From: Amphibalanus amphitrite
Taxonomy: Eukaryota; Arthropoda; Thecostraca; Balanomorpha; Balanidae
DNA length: 64,000 nt
Assembly: GCF_019059575.1 (NCBI RefSeq)
Contig: NW_024881868.1
Span: 496,001 to 560,000, forward strand
Direction of reading: 5' to 3'
Shown: one piece after another, positions 45,374-58,895 of the stretch
Numbering within the stretch: the first letter of the stretch is position 1
How the letters are laid out: the number at the start of each line of letters is the position of its first letter
Program-made: the position numbers and the translations under genes
Notes under the pieces: generated by a model
The model's input: only the letters and a program-made list of their open reading frames with translations
Database searches by the model: none
Told to the model about the DNA's origin: nothing

Positions 45374-48300
45374 CTAACCTGGCGAATACGGTTGCGGGCG
45401 TCGCACTGGGCGGCCATAGCGGCTAACAGCAGTTGGCGGACGGATGGGAGTTCCGTCCGGCTCCGAATCCGAACTATCCGAGTCCGACAGAGCACATTCA
45501 CTTTCAGCGCTACTCGGCGAGTCCACACGACCGGAAACTTCATCGGAGCGGACCGCCAGCAATGGCCCGACAGCGGTCCGACCTAACAGCGGAATACAGG
45601 CACCGAGGTCCGGTTCCTCGTCAGACACACTGACAGTGACAGGAACCGTCACACATGTCGCCCGTTCTGAATCGTCCCGCACAGAACTTTCTACTTTCTT
45701 CAGGTTACTACCATGCACAAGCACCTGCTTTCGTCCCCGCTTAATCCTATAATCAGGTCGCTGCACTTTGACGACTACATATGGTCCAGTAAAACGAGCG
45801 GACAGTTTCCTGCTCTTACCACGCTTCACTGCCTGCACTTTTAGCATCACCGTATCGCCTACTTCAATGTCACTCGTTCCAGCCACAGACGAGCGCGACT
45901 GGCTGTCCTGCAGTGACTGATGGGCCTGGTCGCGGTCCACCTCGAGACGGCGCTTCAGGTCACTCACATAATTCGCGTAAGTGTCACACTGCAGCTTATC
46001 TGCGTCATCAATGATCTCACTCACAACGGGCACACGCGGGTAAACACCATAAACCAACTCGAACGGCGAATATCCTGTCGTGGTGTGCTGTGAGAACCGA
46101 TAGGCTGACACACACACACTGACCCACCGGTCCCAATCAGCCTGGTTCTCACTCACATAATGGGTGAGCATATCGCACAGAGTGCGGTTGAACCGCTCGG
46201 TTTGACCATTCGTTTGTGGATGGTACGACGTGCATCGTAGCTTCTGGATCCCCAATAGCTCACAAATCCGCTTAACTAGCGCGCTTTCGAAGTTCGTGCC
46301 CTGATCTGTCAAAATGCTTTTCGGCACTCCAAAACGAGCAAAGAGCTCCACGAAACAGTCGGCCACGGTCGTGGCCTTCTGGTCAGGAATACAATAGGTC
46401 TCCACCCACTTCGTGAACAAGTCCGACACGACTAGAACGTACCTGTTCCCAGCATCTGAACAAGGTAGTGGTCCAAGAATATCTGCCGACCACTGGGAGA
46501 ACGGCTCCCCTACGACAGGTACACTACCTACACCTTCTCGGTGAGAACGGTTCGGCCTTTTCACCCGCGCGCATCCGAGACATGCACGGCAGTAGTCGCG
46601 CACGGTCACTTTCAGGTTATGCCAGTAGTAATGACGCGTGATCTGACTCATCGTACGCTTCAACCCGAAATGCGCCGCCATTGGCACATCGTGAGCAAGA
46701 CGTATCACGTGACTCTGCATGCTTAACGGCACGATTATCTGCGGCTCACGGTCTGAAATGGTCTGTCGGTACACGAGGCCATCACGAACAAACAGGCTGT
46801 CTCTATCACGCATATAGAACGCACCGACGTCACCAAGTCTCGCATCGTTCGTGCTCCCAGTCCGTAGGCAGTCCATGACAACTGACAGCACCGGGTCCTC
46901 CAGCGTCGCCTGCTGCAGCTCTGGCAGGCTGAGCCGGCTAGACGTCGCCTCCGCCCCGACAGCAGCTTCGTCAGCCGCCGAGCTTTTCAGCTCCACAGCT
47001 CGGACCGTCGCCGGCACGTCACCTTCGGCCAGCTCACACGAGTCACCATTTGGCACGCAGCCAACACTGACACTGGACAGTCCTTGTTTTGGCACACAGC
47101 CAGCACGGTCACCAGACAGTCCCTGTTTTGGCACACAGCCAGCATCACCAGACAGTCCTTGTTTTGGCACACAGCCAGCATCAGCAGACAGTCCTTGTTT
47201 TGGCACACAGCCAGCACTGTCACCATCACCACAGTCTCTGGACAGTGCGTCCGCGTGGGGAATCGCAGTCCCCGGTCGGTGAACCACCGTAAAGTCATAC
47301 TGGGACAACTCCATGACCCAGCGAGCCAGCCGACCAGACGGATCCTTTAGGCTCCAGAGCCACTTGAGCGCCTGGTGGTCCGTCACGACGACGAACTCAG
47401 TCCCGAGGACGTACCATCGGAACCTGGTCACGGCCCGAATCACAGCGAGCAGCTCGTGCTCAGTCGTCGTGTAGCGCGACTGACAGTCCGTCCATTTTCC
47501 CGAAGCGAAGGCGACTGCATACTCGCCATCACCATCACACTGGCTCAGAGTCGCGCCCCAGCCGCGCGAGCACGCATCGGTCGTGATCCGAAACGGCTGC
47601 TCCGGGTCCGGCGGCCGGACCACAGGGAAGGCAGCCACCGCCTTCCGGAGATCCTGGAAGCTCCGCTCTGCTGCCTCCGTCCACTCGAACGAGTGCCGGC
47701 GAGTCAGATCAGTCAGACCCACCGCACGCACACTGAAGTGAGGAATCAGGTGACGGAAGTAGCCCGCCATCCCCACGAATCGCAGCACCTCCTTCACGCT
47801 GCTCGGCCTCTTGTAGGCCGTGATCGCAGCCACGTTGTCGTACGCCGGCCGGATACACCCCTCAGAGATCACGTGAGACAGAAACGTGACCTCAGACTGT
47901 GCGAAGCGGCACTTCTGGGGGTTCAGGCGGATCCCGCTCCGCTCGAGCCGCTCGAACACCTCCCTCAGAACAGCGACATGCTGCTCTAGAGTCTCCGTGA
48001 AGATGAGTACGTCGTCCAGATACACGACCACTGACTGGTGCAGCAGGTCCTTCAGCACCGTCGTCATCATCCGCTGGTACGTTGCCGGTCCATTGCACAT
48101 ACCAAAGGCCAGGACTTGGTAGCAGAATTGCCCCTGATCGGTGACGAAGGCTGTCTTCTCTTGTGCCGATTCGTCCAGTTTCACTTGCCAGTACGCAGCC
48201 TTCTGATCGAGCTGCGAGAAGACACGGCATTTGGAACCGATCGACGCCAGCAGCGACTCTATCCTAGGTAGAGGAAAAGGGTCTTTCACGGTGCAGCGGT

Positions 48301-49918
48301 TCAGCTCCCTGAAGTCAGTACATACTCGAAAGCTCTTGCTTCCCTTCTTCTTTACAAGAAGCACCGGGCTCGCGTACGGGCTGGCACACTCCCGTATCAC
48401 GCCCATTGACAGCATGTCCGCGATCTGCTGGTTGGCAGTCTCTCGCAGAGCCGGCGGAATCGGGTACGGCTTCTTTTTCCGCGGCTCCTCCATCAGCTCT
48501 ATGCGATGTTCGACAGCTGTGACTCGTCCGAGCTGCCCTGGCGAGCTGAACACGTCCGACTGGTCCAGCACCGCTTTCAGCTTCTCCTGATCCACTGTTG
48601 ACAGGTGAGACAGGTCAGCCTGTGTCTTCACCTGGTCCAGGAACGGCATCACCTCCTCGTCCAGACTGTCCTCGAAGTCCTCCACCGCACCATCTGTCAC
48701 CACACACCGGCACACGGTGGCGGCCGGCTCTCTAACCTCCTGTCCAAAACATGAGAGCACACCGGTACTGAAGTTGACAGCCACTTCAGCCGCCTTTAGA
48801 AAGTCTGTGCCGAGTAGCACACAGTCACTGCACTCGGCGACCAGGACCTCCATGGTCACCTCACCTGCAGTGCCTGGCACATGCAGAACCACATCTGCAG
48901 CTCCGTGAACATGGAGACTTTCCTGTCCAGCTCCCACCACAGCCTTTCGGCTGTGTCGCAGCTGCAGCTGACACCTGTCGGCCGTCGATCGCGACAGAAG
49001 CGTCCGCTCGCTGCCGCTGTCCACGACTGCATCCTGCACTAGCCGTCCATTCACCGTCACGTCCAGCTTCAACGTCGAACCGACAACCACTCGCCTGTTG
49101 GCCGTCACAGCTCCTGGTCCTGCACCACTGGTGCCAGCACCACCACTGGTGCCACCACTGGCACTCCCCATGGCACCACCTCGGTTACCACCACTGGCAC
49201 AGTATCGACTGATGTGCCCCACACCTCCGCACTTATAGCACTTGATGCCCTTCGAGCCGCCTGACCGGCTCCCTCCTTTGCACTGTTTGGCAATATGTCC
49301 CATCTGGCCACACGAATAACACTTTCGACTCACAGATCTTCCAGTCTCCTGGCAGCGCCTCGCTGCTGACCTCTGCTTGCCATGGAGCAGAGTCATGTGA
49401 GTCACCAGCTGGTCCAGCGAGGACAGGTCGCCCTCTCCCAGCTTGTGCGACCAGACCTCTGGCGCACCCTTAATCGCCTGTACGATGGTCATGCGGTCCA
49501 GAGACTCGGCTGTCAGCTCTGGCATGACCTGCTGAATCTGACTCTTCAGCGCCTCTACGTACTCCCGCGGAGTCTCGCCTGGCTGCAGACGACGCTGGTC
49601 CAGCCCTTGAAGGATCTGCCCCTTCATCACCTCCGGCGTCAGGAGATGCAGCACCTTTTGTTCAGCAGCACTGACTGTAGCCTCCCGTTCAGCAGCCTGT
49701 ACTTCTGCCTCAACCCGGTCGGCCACCCAGGCCGCCCGCCTGCACGAGCCAAGGGCATAACAGATCAAGTCCAGGGCCACCACGCCCGACAGGTTTTTCA
49801 AGCTCGCATAACGCCGAAACTGCTTGAAGAAACGCCGTGGTTCGGCGTACTCGAACACGGGGAGGGGCAGGCTCAGTGCCCCAGTCGCCCCGGCACTCGT
49901 GTCCACCGAGTTATCCAT
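45374..49918 (-). CDS. Gag-Pol polyprotein of the Ty3/gypsy element
   Basis: A single uninterrupted frame of 1514 codons encodes gag and pol fused, for capsid assembly, reverse transcription and integration. Order: gag, then two CCHC zinc knuckles ([14 protein letters not shown] about 199; [14 protein letters not shown] about 226), aspartic protease ([15 protein letters not shown] in place of DTG, about 296), reverse transcriptase with YLDD (about 631), RNase H (TDACSRGWG, about 778), integrase zinc region (H-H-C-C, from about 1080), DDE core ([29 protein letters not shown]) and a GPY/F module ([10 protein letters not shown]) near the C terminus. Between RNase H and integrase sits an in-frame tandem repeat ([12 protein letters not shown] type, five copies). 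The first ATG is at 49918; upstream in-frame codons start only with GTG. No stops or frameshifts are seen. Confidence 0.95.
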   Translation of the reverse strand: MDNSVDTSAGATGALSLPLPVFEYAEPRRFFKQFRRYASLKNLSGVVALDLICYALGSCRRAAWVADRVEAEVQAAEREATVSAAEQKVLHLLTPEVMKGQILQGLDQRRLQPGETPREYVEALKSQIQQVMPELTAESLDRMTIVQAIKGAPEVWSHKLGEGDLSSLDQLVTHMTLLHGKQRSAARRCQETGRSVSRKCYSCGQMGHIAKQCKGGSRSGGSKGIKCYKCGGVGHISRYCASGGNRGGAMGSASGGTSGGAGTSGAGPGAVTANRRVVVGSTLKLDVTVNGRLVQDAVVDSGSERTLLSRSTADRCQLQLRHSRKAVVGAGQESLHVHGAADVVLHVPGTAGEVTMEVLVAECSDCVLLGTDFLKAAEVAVNFSTGVLSCFGQEVREPAATVCRCVVTDGAVEDFEDSLDEEVMPFLDQVKTQADLSHLSTVDQEKLKAVLDQSDVFSSPGQLGRVTAVEHRIELMEEPRKKKPYPIPPALRETANQQIADMLSMGVIRECASPYASPVLLVKKKGSKSFRVCTDFRELNRCTVKDPFPLPRIESLLASIGSKCRVFSQLDQKAAYWQVKLDESAQEKTAFVTDQGQFCYQVLAFGMCNGPATYQRMMTTVLKDLLHQSVVVYLDDVLIFTETLEQHVAVLREVFERLERSGIRLNPQKCRFAQSEVTFLSHVISEGCIRPAYDNVAAITAYKRPSSVKEVLRFVGMAGYFRHLIPHFSVRAVGLTDLTRRHSFEWTEAAERSFQDLRKAVAAFPVVRPPDPEQPFRITTDACSRGWGATLSQCDGDGEYAVAFASGKWTDCQSRYTTTEHELLAVIRAVTRFRWYVLGTEFVVVTDHQALKWLWSLKDPSGRLARWVMELSQYDFTVVHRPGTAIPHADALSRDCGDGDSAGCVPKQGLSADAGCVPKQGLSGDAGCVPKQGLSGDRAGCVPKQGLSSVSVGCVPNGDSCELAEGDVPATVRAVELKSSAADEAAVGAEATSSRLSLPELQQATLEDPVLSVVMDCLRTGSTNDARLGDVGAFYMRDRDSLFVRDGLVYRQTISDREPQIIVPLSMQSHVIRLAHDVPMAAHFGLKRTMSQITRHYYWHNLKVTVRDYCRACLGCARVKRPNRSHREGVGSVPVVGEPFSQWSADILGPLPCSDAGNRYVLVVSDLFTKWVETYCIPDQKATTVADCFVELFARFGVPKSILTDQGTNFESALVKRICELLGIQKLRCTSYHPQTNGQTERFNRTLCDMLTHYVSENQADWDRWVSVCVSAYRFSQHTTTGYSPFELVYGVYPRVPVVSEIIDDADKLQCDTYANYVSDLKRRLEVDRDQAHQSLQDSQSRSSVAGTSDIEVGDTVMLKVQAVKRGKSRKLSARFTGPYVVVKVQRPDYRIKRGRKQVLVHGSNLKKVESSVRDDSERATCVTVPVTVSVSDEEPDLGACIPLLGRTAVGPLLAVRSDEVSGRVDSPSSAESECALSDSDSSDSEPDGTPIRPPTAVSRYGRPVRRPQPYSPG
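47049..47225 (-). repeat. In-frame 36-39 bp tandem repeat inside pol
   Basis: Five units of about 12-13 codons (GCVPKQGLS plus a short variable linker) lie between RNase H and integrase. All lengths are multiples of three, so the polyprotein frame is kept. Confidence 0.85.
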
Positions 49919-50178
49919 CACCGGTCCCGTATCACACAGATTATCCGTCCGGTATCCGTTCACTCAGTTTGTTTACATCATCACACTGGGCGCCGCCATG
50001 ACACACCTGACCGGTGGCGCCACCCGCGGAATAGTCCCGAAGCTTCCCTGTGACGTCACGTCCGGCTAACGCTCTTCCCGCTGCCGGCCGACGCCATCTT
50101 CGATGATCTTCGGCACACTGATCGGTTTCGCTCACGCCGACTGCGGCACGCGGCGCCGGTTATAATCCCACCGCTGAA

Positions 50179-50424
50179 TGTTACGATTACTTGAACTTTA
50201 TTGAACTGAATTTAAACACGAAGGTAGCACTGTAACCGCTTACTAATGCTCAAAACTCTCGGCCACACAAGCCGGCCGCCCGCCGCCACACAGGTCCGTC
50301 GCGAGAAGGACAAACAGCGCCTCTGGCGGCCGGCCGACAAATTACGATCAGCTGATCGACAAAACTGGGTCACCGGATCGGCGCGCGACGGCCGATCGTC
50401 AACAGCGGCAGCTGATCCACAACA
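50179..50424 (-). repeat. 5' LTR of the Ty3/gypsy element
   Basis: 246 bases, identical by eye to the left-hand LTR, followed on the outside by the ATAC target duplication. Confidence 0.95.
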
Positions 50425-50773
50425 ATACTTTCCGAGACGTAAGGCGCGACACTTCCAAGAGACTAATATTATCTAATCTATGGTTTCATCAATTGTAGTA
50501 TACTTCGCAGTACTTATCTGACCAAGAAAGTAAACAAACGAAGGGAAGCATTTTTCAATATCAAAAACATTGAAGTGCAAAACATACAACGAAAACATCA
50601 AAAGACAGGTCATGTTCCATACAGGGGTGGGCAGATAAATTGGGACAAATTTCAACTTCCTCTAAAACGACAATTTTTTTAGTTATAAAGATAATTTTTT
50701 AACATAAATATAGGCTAATGAATACTTTTCCATGTTATGCAGGTTGCGTTGTAATTTTGAGTCGGCTGGTCAC

Positions 50774-53700
50774 GTCCGTGAAGTTAGCGTCGTATTCCGC
50801 GACGGATTCAGCGTCGAGTCCGAATTTCAACTAAACCCAACCTATCCGATGCAGTTTGGGACGCTGATTCCGAATATCGTATTCATTTCAAATTTCAAGG
50901 TCATCTTCAAGGTCAAATCACGGATTGAAATTGAGACCCCGATTTTTCCTACACCGATCGTCCGATCCGATTTCTGAAGGTCGCATTCGAAAGCTAGGGT
51001 CAGAATCTCGAATTCCCTAATATATACCTTATTAAAAATATTTGACCTTCAAGGTCAAATCACGGATTGAAATTTTGAGTCCCCCTATTTTTTCTACACC
51101 GATCGTCCGATCCAATTTCTGATGGTCGCATTCGATAGCTAGGGTCAAAATCTCGAGTTCCCTAATATATACCTTATTAAAAATATTTGACCTTAAAGGT
51201 CAAATCACGGATTGAAACTTTGAGTCCCCCTATTTTTTCTACACCGATCGTCCGATCCAATTTCTGATGGTCGCAATCGATAGCTAGGGTCAGAAACTCG
51301 AGTTCCCTAATATATATCTTATTAAAAATATTTGACCTTAAAGGTCAAATCACGGAATGAATTTTTGAGTCCCCCAATTTTTTCAACACCGATCGTCCGA
51401 TCCGATTTCTGATAGTCACATTCTATAGCTAGGGTCAGAATCTCGAGTTCCCTAATATATACCTTATTAAAAATATTTGACCTTAAAGGTCAAATCACGG
51501 ATATTCAACCTTAAAGGTCAAATCACGGATTGAAATTTTGAGTCCCCCGATTTTTTCTACACCGATCGTCCGATCCAATTTCTGATGGTCGCATTCGATA
51601 GCTAGGGTCAAAATCTCGAGTTCACTAATATATACCTTATTAAAAATATTTGACCTTAAAGGTCAAATCACGGATTGAAATTTTGAGTCCCCCTATTTTT
51701 TCTACACCGATCGTCCGATCCAATATCTGATGGTCGCAATCGATAGCTAGGGTCAGAAACTCGAGTTCCCTAATATATACCTTATTAAAAATATTTGACC
51801 TTAAAGGTCAAATCACGGATTGAATTTTTGAGTCCCCCAATTTTTTCAACACCGATCGTCCGATCCGATTTCTGATGGTCGCATTCGATAGCTAGGGTCA
51901 GAATCTCGAGTTCCCTAATATATACCTTATTAAAAATATTTGACCTTAAAGGTCAAATCACGGATATTCAACCTTAAAGGTCAAATCACGGATTGAAATT
52001 TTGAGTCCCCCGATTTTTTCTACACCGATCGTCCGATCCAATTTCTGATGGTCGCATTCGATAGTTAGGGTCAAAATCTCGAGTTCCCTAATATATACCT
52101 TATTAAAAATATTTGACCTTAAAGGTCAAATCACGGATTGAAATTTTGAGTCCCCCTATTTTTTCTACACCGATCGTCCGATCCAATTTCTGATGGTCGC
52201 AATCGATAGCTAGGGTCAGAAACTCGAGTTCCCTAATATATACCTTATTAAAAATAGTTGACCTTAAATGTCAAATCACGGAATGAATTTTTGAGTCCCC
52301 CAATTTTTTCAACACCGATCGTCCGATCCGATTTCTGATGGTCGCATTCTATAGCTAGGGTCAGAATCTCGAGTTCCCTAATATATACCTTATTAAAAAT
52401 ATTTGACCTTAAAGGTCAAATCACGGATTGAAATTTTGAGTCCCCCTATTTTTTCTACACCGATCGTCCGATCCAATTTCTGATGGTCGCAATCGATAGC
52501 TAGGGTCAGAAACTCGAGTTCCCTATTATATACCTTATTAAAAATATTTGACCTTAAAGGTCAAATCACGGATTGAATTTTTGAGTCCCCCAATTTTTTC
52601 AACACCGATCGTCCGATCCGATTTCTGATGGTCGCATTCTATAGCTAGGGTCAGAATCTCGAGTTCCCTAATATATACCTTATTAAAAATATTTGACCTT
52701 AAAGGTCAAATCACGGATATTCAACCTTAAAGGTCAAATCATGGATTGAAATTTTGAGTCCCCCGATTTTTTCTACACCGATCGTCCGATCCAATTTCTG
52801 ATGGTCGCATTCGATAGCTAGGGTCAAAATCTCGAGTTCCCTAATATATACCTTATTAAAAATATTTGACCTTAAAGGTCAAATCACGGATTGAAATTTT
52901 GAGTCCCCCTATTTTTTCTACACCGATCGTCCGATCCAATTACTGATGGTCGCAATCGATAGCTAGGGTCAGAAACTCGAGTTCCCTAATATAAACTTTA
53001 TTAAAAATATTTGACCTTAAAGGTCAAATCACGGATTGAATTTTTGAGTCCCCAATTTTTTCAACACCGATCGTCCGATCCAATTTCTGATGGTCGCATT
53101 CTATAGCTAGGGTGAGAATCTCGAGTTCCCTAATATATACCTTATTAAAAATATTTGACCTTAAAGGTCAAATCACGGATTGAAGTTTTGAGTCCCCCTA
53201 TTTTTTCTACACCGATCGTCCGATCCGATTTCTGATGGTCGCATTCTATAGCTAGAGTCAGAATCTCGAGTTCCCTAATATATACCTTATTAAAAATATT
53301 TGACCTTAAAGGTCAAATCACGGATATTCAACCTTAAAGGTCAAATCACGGATTAAAATTTTGAGTCCCCCGATTTTTTCTACACCGATCGTCCGATCCA
53401 ATTTCTGATGGTCGCATTCGATAGCTAGTGTCAAAATCTCGAGTTCCCTAATATATACCTTATTAAAAATATTTGACCTTAAAGGTCAAATCACGGATTG
53501 AAATTTTGAGTCCCCCTATTTTTTCTACACCGATCGTCCGATCCCATTTCTGATGGTCGCAATCGATAGCTAGGGTCAGAAACTCGAGTTCCCTAATATA
53601 TACCTTATTAAAAATATTTGACCTTAAAGGTCAAATCACGGATTGAGTTTTTGAGTCCCCCAATTTTTTCAACACCGATCGTCCGATCCGATTTCTGATG

Positions 53701-56088
53701 GTCGCATTCTATAGCTGGGGTCAGAATCTCGAGTTCCCTAATATATACCTTATTAAAAATATTTGACCTTAAAGGTCAAATCGGACGATCGGTGTAGAAA
53801 AAATAGGGGGACTCAAAATTTCAATCCGTGATTTGACCTTTAAGGTCAAATATTTTTAATAAGGTATATATTAGGGAACTCGAGATTTTGACCCTAGCTA
53901 TCGAATGCGACCATCAGAAATTGGATCGGACGATCGGTGTAGAAAAAATAAGGGGACTCAAAATTTCAATCCGTGATTTGACCTTTAAGGTCAAATATTT
54001 TTAATAAGGTATATATATATTAGGGAACTCGAGATTTTGACCCTAGCTATCGAATGCGACCATCAGAAATTGGATCGGACGATCGGTGTAGAAAAAATCG
54101 GGGGACTCAAAATTTCAATCCTTGATTTGACCTTAAAGGTTGAATATCCGTGATTTGACCTTTAAGGTCCAATATTTTTAATAAGGTATATATTAGGGAA
54201 CTCGAGATTCTGACCCTAGCTATCGAATGCGACCATCAGAAATCGGATCGGACGATCGGTGTTGAAAAAATTGGGGGACTCAAAAATTCAATCCGTGATT
54301 TGACCTTTAAGGTCAAATATTTTTAATAAGGTAAATATTAGGGAACTCGAGTTTCTGACCCTAGCTATCGATTGCGACCATCAGAAATTGGATCGAACGA
54401 TCGGTGTAGAAAAAATAGGGGGACTCAAAATTTCAATCCGTGATTTGACCTTTAAGGTCAAATATTTTTAATAAGGTATATATTAGGGAACTCGAGATTT
54501 TGACCCTAGCTATCGAATGCGACCATCAGAAATTGGATCGGACGATCGGTGTAGAAAAAATCGGGGGACTCAAAATTTCAATCCGTGATTTGACCTTTAA
54601 CGTTGAATATCCGTGATTTGACCTTTAAGGTCAAATATTTTTAATAAGGTATATATTAGGGAACTCGAGATTCTGACCCTAGCTATAGAATGCGACCATC
54701 AGAAATCGGATCGGACGATCGGTGTTGAAAAAATTGGGGACTCAAAAATTCAATCCGTGATTTGACCTTTAAGGTCAAATATTTTTAATAAGGTATATAT
54801 TAGGGAACTCGAGTTTCTGACCCTAGCTATCGATTGCGACCATCAGAAATTGGATCGGACGATCGGTGTAGAAAAAATAGGGGACTCAAAATTTCAATCC
54901 GTGATTTGACCTTTAAGGTCAAATATTTTTAATAAGGTATATATTAGGGAACTCGAGATTTTGACCCTAGCTATCGAATGCGACCATCAGAAATTGGATC
55001 GGACGATCGGTGTAGAAAAAATCGGGGGACTCAAAATTTCAATCCGTGATTTGACCTTTAAGGTTGAATATCCGTGATTTGACCTTTGAGGTCAAATATT
55101 TTTAATAAGGTATATATTAGGGAACTCGAGATTCTGACCCTAGCTATAGAATGCGACCATCAGAAATCGGATCGGACGATCGGTGTTGAAAAAATTGGGG
55201 GACTCAAAAATTCAATCCGTGATTTGACCTTTAAGGTCAAATATTTTTAATAAGGTATATATTAGGGAACTCGAGTTTCTGACCCTAGCTATCGATTGCG
55301 ACCATCAGAAATTGGATCGGACGATCGGTGTAGAAAAAATAGGGGGACTCAAAATTTCAATCCGTGATTTGACCTTTAAGGTCAAATATTTTTAATAAGG
55401 TATATATTAGGGAACTCGAGATTCTGACCCTAGCTATAGAATGCGACCATCAGAAATCGGATCGGACGATCGGTGTTGAAAAAATTGGGGGACTCAAAAA
55501 TTCAATCCGTGATTTGACCTTTAAGGTCAAATATTTTTAATAAGGTATATATTAGGCAACTCGAGTTTCTGACCCTAGCTATCGATTGCGACCATCAGAA
55601 ATTGGATCGGACGATCGGTGTAGAAAAAATAGGGGGACTCAAAATTTCAATCTGTGATTTGACCTTTAAGGTCAAATATTTTTAATAAGGTATATATTAG
55701 TGAACTCGAGATTCTGACCCTAGCTATCGAATGCGACCATCAGAAATTGGATCGGACGATCGGTGTAGAAAAAATAGGGGGACTCAAAATTTCAATCCGT
55801 GATTTGACCTTGAAGGTCAAATATTTTTAATAAGGTATATATTAGGGAATTCGAGATTCTGACCCTAGCTTTCGAATGCGACCTTCAGAAATCGGATCGG
55901 ACGATCGGTGTAGGAAAAATCGGGGTCTCAATTTCAATCCGTGATTTGACCTTGAAGATGACCTTGAAATTTGAAATGAATACGATATTCGGAATCAGCG
56001 TCCCAAACTGCATCGGATAGGTTGGGTTTAGTTGAAATTCGGACTCGACGCTGAATCCGTCGCGGAATACGACGCTAACTTCACGGAC
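50774..56088. mobile_element. Giant foldback element, arms of 145-bp tandem units
   Basis: The ends read GTCCGTGAAGTTAGCGTCGT and its exact inverse, flanked by the 13-bp direct repeat GTCGGCTGGTCAC (50761-50773 and 56089-56101). After about 115 bases of unique arm sequence, each arm is a tandem array of a 145-bp unit containing TTTGACCTTAAAGGTCAAA, TAGCTAGGGTCA and ACACCGATCGTCCGATCC. Three unit variants alternate in a repeating order; one carries 28 extra bases (ATATTCAACCTTAAAGGTC and flank), giving 173. The arms (about 3.0 and 2.3 kb) meet directly at about 53782 with no spacer. No gene lies inside. The structure matches foldback elements such as Drosophila FB in form. Confidence 0.9.
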
Positions 56089-56116
56089 GTCGGCTGGTCA
56101 CAGAACGTGGGCTTAA

Positions 56117-58895
56117 AGGGACCCTCCCACCTTCAAAAAAGTTAATGAATTGGCATAAAAGTGATGTAGCGTGAATCACAAAGAGCGAAAATGAACATCT
56201 ACCAAATTTTACCGGAAAATATTCACCCGTTTTCGAGATATAAGACTTTTATTTTTGTTTACTTTTTGGGAAATCCGCTGTCTCTATGACGTCACATAAA
56301 GGTTTTCTTTACGTCGGCATTTGGAAGCAATAGTTTGGTATCAAAGTGCGACAAATATTGCGCGAATGATGCGTTTATCTTATCAAGGTCAATATATGAT
56401 GGCCAATAAAGGATTCCAGGACAATTCTTATGGCATTTCTTCGTATCGCAATTCTTCGTCTGCAAATCTTCGTCAGGGCATTTATCCGTACCTATCGCAT
56501 TACTTTGTCTCGCACCAGGGTATATGAAAATCGGCTCGCATTTCTTCTTCAACGCAAATATATGCAAGAGTAAGCATTGAGGGACAAATAAATGCACCGA
56601 CGAAGATTTATAGACGAAGAAATGCGGACGAAAAATTGTGCTACGAAGAAATGTCATGCGAGGATTCGTTCTGGTACCATGACATTTATGTGATTTCAAA
56701 GTCAAGGTTCACAGCTGAACTGCTAAATCAAGCCAAGAATCCAAACTATCAAAAAACTATAAATATTTGTTTGTCTGTCACAGAGGTCTCAAGCAATATA
56801 AGGTTGACATATGTTGAATCAAAAATCTACTGCCACAACTCACATCTCCTGCCTTAGTTTATCATTGTTGTTTTAACTTGCTTTCAAGAGAAACAGAAGC
56901 CAGTATCTGATATCACTTCAGATGATTGTTTCAAGATCTGAGTTCAAATGGAAATAAAAGCAAGATCAAGATGAAACAGGGATTATTGCTGTTAAAGTAG
57001 TTTGGCCATGATACAACAAGCACATATATCATTAGCCAAATCAAATACTGGTTGGTTTGTCAAGATGTTTGTTGTCTGTCGTCTGTCGAGCTGCTATGAA
57101 CACTGAACGCTCTCACTCTTACTTTAAAGAGAGTAGTTTAAGTTGAATGGTAGTGAGCTGTAATTAGACAAAGCAGCTATTCAGTGCTCACATCAAGCCA
57201 GGCTAGGAAATGGCATCAACTGTGGTGGGAGGAAGCAGGTTCGGCAGCCCTATGTTGTAAACTTCTATTATGTCTTGTGTTTGATCAACTGATGTTTTCT
57301 GCTCTGTTTTGTGCAGTGATAGTAGCAGGTAACTGCATGCTTGTCAAATTATGTGAATAAACGAATTCATAACATTGCATTTTTCTCCCCATGCAAGGAA
57401 CAAGTAAGATGTTGTAGAAAATGTAATAGAGGGCTGCATTGCTGATTTTGCACTTTATCAGAGCTTTATTTAGAATTGCTTTCCTGAAAGCTACACACAG
57501 GCCACAGTGCTGAAATTCACAATGTCATTGTCATAGCTTTTGGCAGAAAAAAGAAAAGACTTACCTAGGTAAAATTGGCTGAAAGTATGGCAGAGCAGGT
57601 CTTGATGCGTATGCCCATCCGTGTGCTTGCCGAAGCCGAACTGACTGCAACACATTTAACTCTGACCCACCATGGTGGCTGGCATATCCTGAACTTTCAC
57701 CACTCTAAACAAGACAACTTTCAGCCCTCAGCATTGTATTAAAACACTGTACAAAACACTCAAAATTTGTTTCAGTGCCATCCACGGACAACATCAGTCG
57801 CCATTCACCAGGCCAGTAAAAACAGAATAGATAATAGGTTCAAACCCATGTAGTCAGAGTTACTAGGTCTGCACCTCAAAACAAAATCCAGGTGACATTC
57901 ACCACGCCAGTAAAAAACAGGTACTTAGGTAACGTAACAGCTTCAAATCTGGTAACATGTTGGTCGGACTTTACACTACCATATTTACATGGAATAATAT
58001 GATACCAAACAATAGTGCAACCATTCTGGACAACAAAAGTGTATGATAAAATTAATTTAGAATACTCTGGCAGCATGATTTACGAGCACAGGCAGGTGTT
58101 ACCTACCAGCCTTCTCAATGCTCGTAAAACCAACATTGTAGTTTTGATTTTACCTTACATGATAACACACTTGGCTGCAATGGCACATTTAATTTAATAC
58201 TGTGAAAAGACCAGTTATAACCACTTCACAAGCACAATTGCACCTCATGCCGACATCCTTTTCCAAAGACAGTCAGCAGCGTCTTTCGTCAAAACTGGAA
58301 GATAAATCCCCTTTCAACTGTTAACATCAAAAATATTTCTTCATGGTGTGACTGTGATCTCCATATGGAAACCTTGCAGGAAAAGAATTAATGTCAATTG
58401 TCAGCTCTTCAAATTTCTTTGGACTTTAACTTGCAGTACCATATCCAGTTTGCTTTGATATTTTGTTTTTTATTCCATGTTGAAGTTGAACACCAAGCTC
58501 CAGATATAGCAGGCAGCTTGATCATCTTCGGCCTTGGTATAATATCAGTCCAAGTTCCAGTGGTGGGTATCTTCTAATATTCAAATTAAAATGAAAAGCA
58601 ATAGGCTTTCTCAGCGCCGACGACGGATTTCACGTTGATAAAAAAGGGAGCTCAAGGTCAGCAAAACTCGGGTTCAAGGAATGGCGGGCGTTGAAATGAC
58701 TGCTGACGTCATCAACAAACCGCTAATGGTTAAGAGATAGGGACTAAGCTGGTCCCACCCTGCAAGTAAAGGGAAGAAATTTCTTGAACACCATAAAGCT
58801 GCGGGGGTTGCGACCAGGATAAATGGTGGTTTCTGAGCCTGGCCGCAAACTTGGCTATCTCAACTCAAAACTAATGTTAAGGTGGGATGGTCCCT
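56117..58895. mobile_element. TTAA-flanked inverted-repeat element (Kolobok/piggyBac-like)
   Basis: Both ends carry AGGGACC(C/A)TCCCACCTT as inverted repeats of about 18 bp, flanked by TTAA (56113-56116, 58896-58899), the target site of Kolobok and piggyBac elements. No transposase was recognised in 2.8 kb; the interior is AT-rich, with short frames only. It splits the remaining part of the outer TA-flanked element just right of the foldback element. Confidence 0.7.

Larger units (their letters stand above)
45075..50424 (-). mobile_element. Complete Ty3/gypsy LTR retrotransposon (5350 bp)
   Basis: Identical 246-bp LTRs (45075-45320 and 50179-50424) with TG...CA ends flank one long gag-pol frame. 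The 4-bp direct repeat ATAC lies on each side (45071-45074, 50425-50428). The element is read on the minus strand, so its 5' LTR is the right-hand one. There is no envelope-like frame. LTR identity and the open frame suggest a recent insertion. The primer-binding site after the 5' LTR (50178 downward) could not be assigned with confidence. Confidence 0.95.

Noticed and set aside
50160-50178. Primer-binding site after the 5' LTR
   Set aside because: A TGG occurs about eight bases from the LTR end, but the following bases could not be matched to a tRNA 3' end from sequence alone.
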